Shown here: piece by piece, positions 18,401 through 24,692 of the stretch
Position numbering within the stretch: the first letter of the stretch is position 1
Layout: every line of letters starts with the position of its first letter
NCBI GenBank assembly: GCA_945860295.1
Contig: CAMAQH010000013.1
Coordinates: 1 to 64,000, forward strand
Direction: 5' to 3'
DNA length: 64,000 nt
From: Prosthecobacter debontii
GTDB taxonomy: Bacteria > Verrucomicrobiota > Verrucomicrobiia > Verrucomicrobiales > Verrucomicrobiaceae
Notes under the pieces: generated by a model
Database searches by the model: none
Told to the model about the DNA's origin: nothing
What the model saw: the letters and a program-made list of their open reading frames with translations, nothing else
Program-made: the position numbers and the translations under genes

Positions 18401-18905
18401 CGAGAAGGCCGGGATTCTCCGTGTAAACGCGAAACTCGACGCTGGTGCCGCCATTTTGCATAGTGCCGCCTTCATCGAGAGCACCTCGTGCTTTGAAGCG
18501 CTTCACGTCTGCGGGGAGGTTGAAGGCGATGACGCTATTCGCATGCGTGCCTATGCCGTATTCGATGGCCTTGCCAGCGCTGCGCAGTGCTTGACCACTG
18601 CAGTTGGCATTGACGCGGACACTGCCAAAACCCGTCTGCGCGGACTTCCACTCGACCTCGGTGAGTTTCTTTTCGCTGCCATCGGCCAAAATGAGACGCG
18701 GCTCCGCCCAATCGGCCCAATCGGCGGTGAAGCCGTTGCCGCCATCGGTGGCGACGAGGAAGAGTTCCTTGGCACCCTCGACTGAGACGTCGATGTCCAC
18801 ACTGTGGTTAGGCGTGCTCGGTGTGATGAGCTTGGATTGGAAGAGCGGTTTCGGCGCGGCCAAGACAAGCGTGGGAGCTAAAAGGGCGAGCAGGATGGAT
18901 TTCAT
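15408..18905 (-). CDS. PVC-type propeller/HEAT/cytochrome c dehydrogenase
   Basis: A 1165-residue secreted protein with signal peptide (residues 1-16). Domains in order: NPCBM-like carbohydrate-binding domain (about 20-160; FNLPADVKRFKARGALDEGG), a glucose/sorbosone-dehydrogenase-like beta-propeller (about 185-590; VCEVVNYRKHSGERVEGDRI, DGRLYFNFGNAG, VADWYDPGVGGHGMGDVTRG), HEAT-type helical repeats (about 600-990), and a C-terminal cytochrome c with CVACHQ near residue 1043. This is the PVC-type haem-binding membrane-bound dehydrogenase family, abundant in Planctomycetes and Verrucomicrobia, presumed to oxidise sugars and pass electrons to its own haem. The substrate is unknown. It is divergent from cstA, with about 110 bases between starts. 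Confidence 0.9.
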   Translation of the reverse strand: MKSILLALLAPTLVLAAPKPLFQSKLITPSTPNHSVDIDVSVEGAKELFLVATDGGNGFTADWADWAEPRLILADGSEKKLTEVEWKSAQTGFGSVRVNANCSGQALRSAGKAIEYGIGTHANSVIAFNLPADVKRFKARGALDEGGTMQNGGTSVEFRVYTENPGLLAASAVAGASHEPAESIEQLDVHPELTVQLFASEPMMASPSSIDIDHRGRVWVCEVVNYRKHSGERVEGDRILIHEDTDGDAKADKSTVFHQGRDVDSAHGICVLGNKALISCGDDVFWLIDDNGDDKADRKELMFTKIGGAQHDHGIHAFHFGPDGRLYFNFGNAGKQLCDAKGELITDIHGIKCTNQNNRPYQQGMVFRCELDGSKVEVLAWNFRNNWEVAVDSYGTMWQSDNDDDGNKGVRINYVMEFGNYGYSDEMTGAGWQTPRIGWESDIPQRHWHQNDPGVVPNMLMTGAGSPTGMQVYEGDLLPSIFHGQPLHCDAGPNVVRAYITQPDGAGYKAEIVNILEGSKNRWFRPSDVAVAPDGSLIVADWYDPGVGGHGMGDVTRGRLFRVTTKAAEKFQVPSLKLDTVEGAVAALKSPNEDSRYLAWKKLEEIGSEAEPELHKLFQDTQSVPQHRARALWLLAAHEWERINPGSDKPNPHDLTLPECLTKALTDTDPNIRITAIRVARRLVQKAHPEMLREALAKVSPSIKTPAINRELAIALRFDGSDQANNIWHDLTATTDEGDRWGLEAWGIAQDLHSGSRWAALSKAADVKVPDLQNWRAALHNPAKATGVGFMGANNALKVHGLRALQLLSFNHREEVAKSALTIFLKADAEKALASTALLDRNTIASNPAAKARLDALLKPVIGKPEFIDLVQRLNLTGFEQELVDYITAHPDAGESINAARILAANVGKTVAFLTKADAASAKKLVAALGKVSDRPSVAVLNQAFWPEKRDDVRRSIVEALALSSEGGRALLKWQSEKKLPDNVKATAALALSRSTDAGLRQQATRELRLPAALGAEKFPPLADLMKLKGDATKGQGMFMQAGCVACHQVKGQFINFGPDLSQIGNKLSQDGLFTAVLYPSAAVEHSFGGLSVTTKEGLQAMGYIISETADELTLKIAGGAAMPIKKASITKKEELKESLMPPGLAAAIGPQGLADIVAYLQTLK

Positions 18906-18972
18906 ATATAGAGGAACAGATACGGATAAGTTGAAGCATTGTGATCAAGTGAGCTTTAGTGATCATTCATGT

Positions 18973-18985
18973 CTTGATCGTCAAG
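18973..18985. promoter_or_regulatory. CTTGA-TCG-TCAAG palindrome upstream of cstA
   Basis: A 5-bp inverted repeat in the divergent gap between the dehydrogenase gene and cstA, 29 bases before the cstA ATG. Two further TGATCA-like words lie just upstream. A regulator site is possible, but the arms are short. Confidence 0.2.
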
Positions 18986-19013
18986 GCGGCGCTCTCTACC
19001 ATGGCACCTACTT

Positions 19014-21071
19014 ATGCCGAAAGTATTTCAAATCATTCTCTGGGTCGCCATCTCTGCATTGGGCGCTGGCTCTGTCGCCTTCTCCGCTTTTCATAAAGGA
19101 GAGACGATCAATGCGCTCTGGCTTGTCGTCGCGGGCATGTGCTCGTTCGCCGTGGCGTATCGCTTTTACAGTAAATGGCTGATGACCAAAGTGCTGGTGC
19201 TCGATGCTCAACGCGCCACGCCAGCCCACACGAAAGAGGACGGAAAGGACTTCGTGCCGACGAACAAGTGGGTCGTATTCGGGCATCACTTCGCTGCCAT
19301 TGCAGGTCCTGGACCACTGGTGGGACCTGTGCTTGCCGCGCAGTTTGGCTACTTGCCAGGGATGCTTTGGATTCTCATCGGAGCCACGCTCGGCGGTGGC
19401 GTGCATGATGCGATCGTGATGTTTGCCTCGATTCGTCGTGGTGGAAAATCAGTCGGCCAAATGCTGAAGGAAGAGGTCAATCCCTTCGTCGGCATGGTGG
19501 CTATGATTTCGGTGCTGGCGATCATGACGATCCTGCTCGCCGTGCTCGGACTTGTGGTTGTCAAAGCTCTCGCCGAAAGCCCGTGGGGCCTATTCACTAT
19601 CGCCATGACTATCCCGCTGGCCTTCATCATGGGCTTCGGGCACACAATCTTCAAAGTGGGCGTGAGGGACATCACGATCTTTGGCATCGTCGGTCTTTTG
19701 CTCAGTGTCTGGGCGGGCAGTCATCTCAAGGACTGGGGCATCGAGCACTTCTTTGATTACAAAGGTGAGACCATCGCGTGGTCGATCATGATCTATGGTT
19801 TCGCGGCATCCGTGCTACCTGTGTGGATGCTTCTAGCACCGCGCGACTACTTGAGCACTTTTATGAAAATCGGCACGGTGGCTGTGCTAGCTGTCGTCGT
19901 GATCTGGGTGGCTCCTGATCTGCAAATGCCCAAGCTCACGAAGTACATTGATGGCACGGGCCTTGTCTTCCTTGGCTCTGTTTTTCCGTTCGTCTTCATC
20001 ACCATCGCCTGCGGTGCGATCTCAGGTTTCCATGCGCTCATTTCATCTGGCACGACACCCAAACTCCTCGACCGCGAGGACAGTATCCGCAGCATCGCTT
20101 ATGGCGCAATGGTCACTGAAATGCTGGTCGCGTTGATGGCTCTCGTGGCCGCCTGCGCGCTGCAACCGGGTGAATATTTTGCCATCAATGCAGGTGCCGC
20201 TAAAATCGTGCAGACTGATCCGACTCAGGCTGTGGCGGTGACTCAAATGATCACGACAGCGGGCTTCCCCGTCACCGTGGCAGGCATGGAAAAGCTGGCG
20301 ACTGACATCGGAGAAAAAACCATGTTTGGCCGCGTCGGTGGAGCACCCACTTTTGCGGTCGGCATGGCCCAAATGTTTTCCCGGGCCTTTGGTCCAGGCT
20401 GGATGGCTTTCTGGTACCACTTCGCCATTATGTTTGAGGCGCTGTTTATTTTAACGACGATTGATGCAGGCACCCGAGTGGGTCGCTTCATTCTGCAAGA
20501 CTTCCTCGGTGGTATCTGGAAGCCATTGGGAAATACCAGTAGCTTGCCCGCGAATGTCTTTGCCAGTGCGCTGCTCGTCGCGGCTTGGGGCTTCTTTTTG
20601 TATCAAGGAGTGGTCGATCCACTCGGCGGCATCAACACGCTCTGGCCGTTGTTTGGGATCGCCAATCAATTGCTGGCCGTGATCGCTTTCAGTCTGGGAA
20701 CGACGATCCTGATCAAGATGGGCAAAGCGCGCTACATGGCCGTCACGCTGGCACCGCTGGCCCTGCTCATCACTGCTACTTTTAGCGCAGGGTACATCAA
20801 GCTCTTCGATGCCAATCCAAAGATGGGCTTCATCTCAGGCGCTAAGTTTTACGCAAATAAGATCGCCGCTGGCGGCACGCCGAAGGAACTGAAGGAATGG
20901 GGGGCACAGCAGTTTAACTTCAATGTCGATACTGCCGTCACCGCGTTCTTCCTGTGCGCTGTTGCCATCATCTTTCTCGGCTGTCTGCGTGAATGGATCA
21001 AGCTGCTGAATGGATCCAAGAGATCGGTGCTCAATGAAGACCCTTACGTAGCCCTGCCAGACGCAGGATGA
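19014..21071 (+). CDS. cstA: CstA-family peptide/pyruvate transporter
   Basis: A 685-residue polytopic membrane protein matching the carbon starvation protein A family along its length. Visible hallmarks: NKWVVFGHHFAAIAGPGPLV near residue 85, GGGVHDAIVMFASIRRGGKS near 123, SGFHALISSGTTPKLLDRED near 340 and TTIDAGTRVGRFILQD near 480, with many hydrophobic segments. CstA proteins import peptides or pyruvate when preferred carbon is scarce. The start at 19014 matches the family N-terminus (KVFQIILWVAISALGAGSVA). The gene is single, divergent from the secreted dehydrogenase gene, and followed by a pseudogene. Starvation control is expected from the family but not proven here. Confidence 0.93.
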   Translation: MPKVFQIILWVAISALGAGSVAFSAFHKGETINALWLVVAGMCSFAVAYRFYSKWLMTKVLVLDAQRATPAHTKEDGKDFVPTNKWVVFGHHFAAIAGPGPLVGPVLAAQFGYLPGMLWILIGATLGGGVHDAIVMFASIRRGGKSVGQMLKEEVNPFVGMVAMISVLAIMTILLAVLGLVVVKALAESPWGLFTIAMTIPLAFIMGFGHTIFKVGVRDITIFGIVGLLLSVWAGSHLKDWGIEHFFDYKGETIAWSIMIYGFAASVLPVWMLLAPRDYLSTFMKIGTVAVLAVVVIWVAPDLQMPKLTKYIDGTGLVFLGSVFPFVFITIACGAISGFHALISSGTTPKLLDREDSIRSIAYGAMVTEMLVALMALVAACALQPGEYFAINAGAAKIVQTDPTQAVAVTQMITTAGFPVTVAGMEKLATDIGEKTMFGRVGGAPTFAVGMAQMFSRAFGPGWMAFWYHFAIMFEALFILTTIDAGTRVGRFILQDFLGGIWKPLGNTSSLPANVFASALLVAAWGFFLYQGVVDPLGGINTLWPLFGIANQLLAVIAFSLGTTILIKMGKARYMAVTLAPLALLITATFSAGYIKLFDANPKMGFISGAKFYANKIAAGGTPKELKEWGAQQFNFNVDTAVTAFFLCAVAIIFLGCLREWIKLLNGSKRSVLNEDPYVALPDAG

Positions 21072-21080
21072 TACGACCTC

Positions 21081-21364
21081 ATGCACTGCCCTGCCTGCCG
21101 CCAACCAATCACCGAGACTGAGCCAGCGTGCCTCCAGTGCGGGTTTTCGTAAGCGGCGCTGGCGGCTCAGATGGGGATCTCTCCGCAACTGTCGCGGCCG
21201 GTAGCAGACATCGGCAATGTCTTATCAGCCAAAGAACGCCGAGCCATGGCCAAGGCAGCTCAAACATTGGAGCAACACTTTCCAGACATCTCTGGCGTGG
21301 TCATAATTGCTGAAATTCTGGCAAACCTGACACCTGAGCTGTATGCCTTTTGGCGCTTCAATCG
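21081..21364 (+). pseudogene. Zinc-ribbon/TPM-domain protein, N-terminal fragment
   Basis: From ATG 21081 the frame reads MHCPACRQPITETEPACLQC (two CxxC pairs of a zinc ribbon), GFS, then TAA at 21150-21152. Reading on in the same frame gives PQLSRPVADIGNVLSAKERR and TLEQHFPDISGVVIIAEILA, typical of a TPM (TLP18.3/Psb32/MOLO-1) domain. Homology ends at about FWRFNR, where the frame passes without interruption into DUF1460 sequence. It is thus a truncated, nonsense-interrupted gene joined to another. Intact relatives of this layout are secreted or membrane-linked proteins of unknown role. Confidence 0.6.
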
Positions 21365-21709
21365 CACCAGCCTCATTAGCTACCGTTACCTGAAAAACAA
21401 TCCATCTCTACGCTACGGAATGGCGCAGATGGAGGCCGAGTTACAGACGCACGCCTTTCGCTATATCCCGAAGGAGTCCGTGGGTGCTATCGAGTCCAAA
21501 CTGCAAAGCGGCGACATCATCGACATCGTTACTCATAAGCCGCATGTTTATTGCAGCCACGTTGGGCTTGCGATGCGGACTCAGTATGGAGTTTGCTGAT
21601 TCATGCACGCTTCAGCGACGAAGAAGCGCGTCATGATCGACAAGTCCGTGTCTGGTATCTAGCTGATTTCAAAAGCCACGCAGGCATCATCGTAGCCCGG
21701 CCTCTGTGA
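21365..21709 (+). pseudogene. DUF1460 (putative NlpC/P60-fold amidase) C-terminal fragment
   Basis: The frame continues SLISYRYLKNNPSLRYGMAQ, RYIPKESVGAIESKLQSGDI, VTHKPHVYCSHVGLA, a TGA at 21597, FMHASATKKRVMIDKSVSG, then after a frameshift YLADFKSHAGIIVARPL and a natural stop. This is the C-terminal half of the DUF1460 family, which has an amidase-like papain fold; the HVG histidine and the MHAS segment are conserved family features. The N-terminal half with the catalytic cysteine is missing, replaced by the TPM remnant. One nonsense codon and one frameshift confirm decay. Confidence 0.7.
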
Positions 21710-21715
21710 CTTCGT

Positions 21716-22096
21716 TTAAGGCAGCTCAACGATCACTTCGATCTCGATCAACGCGCCGAGTGGCAGACCTGCCACAGCGACGGTGGATCGTGCTGGCTTG
21801 TGGCCTTGAAAGGTTAATTCATAGATCGGATTCACTTTCGGGAAATCGGCCATATCACGCAGAAACACCGTAGCTTTCACCACGCGACTAATATCCAGGT
21901 TTTGAGCTGTGATCAGCGTCTGAATGTTTGCCATCACTTGCCTAGCTTGATCTTCTATATCCGTGGCTTCGATCTTGCCGCTAGCAGGATTAATTGGGAT
22001 CTGGCCGGAGCAGAAAAGATAGCCGCCTGAGCGCACCGCTTGTGAGTAGGGACCGACAGCCGCCGGGACGTTGGGAGTATTATTGATGAGTTCCAT
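21716..22096 (-). CDS. ridA: RidA-family reactive enamine/imine deaminase
   Basis: A 126-residue protein from the ATG at 22096 (MELINNTPNVPAAVGPYSQA). Upstream codons in frame are hydrophobic and not conserved, so this start is preferred. It matches RidA/YjgF/UK114 end to end, with the FCSGQIPINPASG, ATVFLRDMADFPKVN and ARSTVAVAGLPLGALIEIEV blocks; the Arg of ARSTV is the substrate-carboxylate ligand and the late Glu is conserved. RidA hydrolyses reactive 2-aminoacrylate-type intermediates from PLP enzymes and so protects metabolism. It is a lone gene converging on the TPM/DUF1460 remnant. Confidence 0.93.
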   Translation of the reverse strand: MELINNTPNVPAAVGPYSQAVRSGGYLFCSGQIPINPASGKIEATDIEDQARQVMANIQTLITAQNLDISRVVKATVFLRDMADFPKVNPIYELTFQGHKPARSTVAVAGLPLGALIEIEVIVELP

Positions 22097-22186
22097 GGAT
22101 GGGTAGAAAAGCGGTATTTTGAAAAGCAGAAAGCAGAAATTCAAAGCAGGCCTCGTTTATAGCAGCTTTACTCCCTTTCAGCTCTA

Positions 22187-24610
22187 ATGCGTCATCTCAC
22201 TCTCTTGCTCTTTCTCATCAGCCCGGCACTGCCTTGCCTAGCGGCGGTGGATTTCTCTCACCAGATCGTGCCGCTTTTAAAGAAGCACTGCGCCGAGTGC
22301 CATGCCGGGGATAAAAAGAAAGGCGGCTTCTCCTTCAACACTCGTGAGGCGCTGCTGGAAGGTAGTGAAAATGGTTCCGTTATCACCCGTGGTTCTGCGG
22401 ATAAGAGCCATCTAATCGAGGTCATTCTTTCCACCGATTCAGATGATCAAATGCCACCCAAGGGCGAGAGGCTAATCAGCTCAGAGATCACGCTTTTGAA
22501 GAGCTGGATCGCTGAAGATCTGCCCTGGGAGAAGGGCTACGCTTTCAAAAAACCCTCGTATGAACCTCCGCTGAAGCCGCGCCGTCCCGAACTGCCCGCC
22601 GTGGTGAATGGGCGAGCCAATCCTATTGACCGTATTCTCGACAAGCATCTCGCTGATCATCATCAGGAGCCGCCCGCTACCATCAATGACGCTACCTTTG
22701 CGCGTCGCGTCCATCTTGATCTCATCGGTCTGTTACCCGAACCAACAGCGCTTCAAAAATTCATCACCGACCAAGCACCCGACAAGCGCGCTAAATTGAT
22801 CAGCTCAATGCTCCATGACGACCTGGCTTATGCCGAGCACTGGCTTACCTTTTGGAATGATCTGCTGCGCAATGATTACAGCGGCACAGGCTTTATCACT
22901 GGCGGGCGCAAGCAGATCAGCAAGTGGCTCTATGACGCCCTAGTGACCAACAAACCTGCGGATCAAATGGCGCGCGAACTCATCGCTCCGCCCGGCGATG
23001 AGAGCCGCGGATTCATCGACGGCATCAAATGGCGTGGCGATGTCAGCGCTGGACAGACCGTGGAGATTCAATTCGCACAGAGTGTCTCGCAGAGCTTTCT
23101 CGGCATTAATATGAAGTGCGCATCCTGCCATGACAGTTTCATTGATCGCTGGAAACTGGATGAGGCCTATGGACTCGCCGCCATCTATTCGACACGCCCG
23201 CTCGACATTGCCCGCTGTGACAAGCCCACAGGCCGACTCGCTCAGGCTTCGTGGTTGTTTCCAGAGATCGGCCAGGTCGATGCTAAAGCCGCTCAGCCCG
23301 AGCGCTTGAAACAACTCGCCGCCCTGCTGACGCATCCAGATAACGGGCGCTTCACAAGGACGCTGGTGAACCGCTTGTGGCATCGTCTCATGGGGCACGG
23401 CATCGTGCATCCAGTCGATTCCATGCAGACTGAACCGTGGAGTGCGGACCTGCTCGACTACCTCGCCAGCCAACTGGGTGATCAACGCTATGATTTAAAA
23501 AAGATCTGCCAACTCATTACCAACTCACAAGCTTACCAAAGCCGTGTACAGACCATGAATCCGGGCACGGATGATCACGGTTACGCCTATGCCGGACCGC
23601 GCAGCAAACGCCTCACCGCCGAGCAATTCTTCGATGCTGTCTGGCAACTCACCGGCACGGCTCCTGTAAAAATGGATGCGCCAATTCTTCGTGGCAAACC
23701 TGATACCGCTGCGGCTAAGGCAATCCAGCTCAGCGCCCTATGGATTTGGGGAGACAGCGCAAAAAAAGGCCCACCGCCTGCGGGTGAAAGCATCACTCTG
23801 CGCAAGACACTCAGCCTGCCTGCTGACATCAGCAGCGCCAGCGCCGTGACCACCTGCGACAATGAATTCACCCTCTACGTCAATGGACGCAAAATCAGCC
23901 GCAGTGACAACTGGCTGCAACTCGAATCAGTGCCGCTTCAGACCGCCCTCAAATCGGGCAATAACGCCATCGTCATCATCGCCAAAAATGGCGGCTCCAG
24001 TCCCAATGCTGCCGGGGCCTTCCTGGAAGCACGCATCATGCTTGCCAATGGCAAACAACAAACACTAGTCACCGATTCAACATGGGAATTTAATCCCAGC
24101 GCGCCTGCGGGGAAAGAAGGTCGTCTCGGCGCACTGCCGCCGAAAGGCTGGATGCCAGTCACTGTGGTCAAAGCGCTCCCCGTATGGACGGCAACGATCA
24201 CCAAGCAAGCCCCTGCCCTACTTGCGCAAGCGACTCAAGGCACGCAGCGCCCCGTCCGCGCCAGCCTTCTCAAGAGCGACTTCCTAATGCGCAGTCTGGG
24301 CCGCCCGAACCGTGATCAAATCGTCTCTATGCGGCCCGATGACCTCACCACACTGGAGGCCATCGACCTCGCCAACGGCACCATTCTCACTGACACGCTT
24401 GCCCGTGGAGCCAAAACTCTCAAGGCTAAAAACTGGCCTAACAGTGAATCACTCATCACTTGGCTTTACCAGTCAGCCCTCAGTCGCAGGCCGAGTGATC
24501 AAGAGCGACAGACCCTATCGACAGCCTTTAGCGGAGACATCACCGAGCAAGCCATCGCCGATACCCTCTGGGCCATAGTCATGCTGCCAGAATTTCAGCG
24601 TGTAAGGTGA
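22187..24610 (+). CDS. DUF1549/DUF1553 secreted cytochrome c protein, orphan
   Basis: An 807-residue exported protein: signal peptide (residues 1-20), cytochrome domain (VPLLKKHCAECHAGDKKKGG), DUF1549 (FARRVHLDLIGLLPEPTALQ), a DUF1553 block (GRFTRTLVNRLWHRLMGHGI, GPRSKRLTAEQFFDAVWQLT), an inserted galactose-binding-like beta-sandwich (about residues 515-650; CDNEFTLYVNGRKISRSDN), then the DUF1553 tail (FLMRSLGRPNRDQIVSMRPD). Unlike the 6042-9218 copy it has no DUF1501 partner. It is followed within 85 bases by a Ser/Thr kinase gene on the same strand, which could be co-transcribed. Electron transfer in polymer breakdown is inferred from the family only. Confidence 0.88.
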   Translation: MRHLTLLLFLISPALPCLAAVDFSHQIVPLLKKHCAECHAGDKKKGGFSFNTREALLEGSENGSVITRGSADKSHLIEVILSTDSDDQMPPKGERLISSEITLLKSWIAEDLPWEKGYAFKKPSYEPPLKPRRPELPAVVNGRANPIDRILDKHLADHHQEPPATINDATFARRVHLDLIGLLPEPTALQKFITDQAPDKRAKLISSMLHDDLAYAEHWLTFWNDLLRNDYSGTGFITGGRKQISKWLYDALVTNKPADQMARELIAPPGDESRGFIDGIKWRGDVSAGQTVEIQFAQSVSQSFLGINMKCASCHDSFIDRWKLDEAYGLAAIYSTRPLDIARCDKPTGRLAQASWLFPEIGQVDAKAAQPERLKQLAALLTHPDNGRFTRTLVNRLWHRLMGHGIVHPVDSMQTEPWSADLLDYLASQLGDQRYDLKKICQLITNSQAYQSRVQTMNPGTDDHGYAYAGPRSKRLTAEQFFDAVWQLTGTAPVKMDAPILRGKPDTAAAKAIQLSALWIWGDSAKKGPPPAGESITLRKTLSLPADISSASAVTTCDNEFTLYVNGRKISRSDNWLQLESVPLQTALKSGNNAIVIIAKNGGSSPNAAGAFLEARIMLANGKQQTLVTDSTWEFNPSAPAGKEGRLGALPPKGWMPVTVVKALPVWTATITKQAPALLAQATQGTQRPVRASLLKSDFLMRSLGRPNRDQIVSMRPDDLTTLEAIDLANGTILTDTLARGAKTLKAKNWPNSESLITWLYQSALSRRPSDQERQTLSTAFSGDITEQAIADTLWAIVMLPEFQRVR

Positions 24611-24692
24611 GGAGTTAGTTCTCATTAGGTTTTTTCGCACATCTCTCTTGCCAAAGAGAGTGATTTCAGGTTCTCGTAGACTACAAATCAGC

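Noticed and set aside
17400-18785. 461-codon plus-strand open frame opposite the propeller/HEAT dehydrogenase
   Set aside because: Composition is Val/Ala/Asp-rich with no domain, as expected for the reverse complement of a GC-rich gene.
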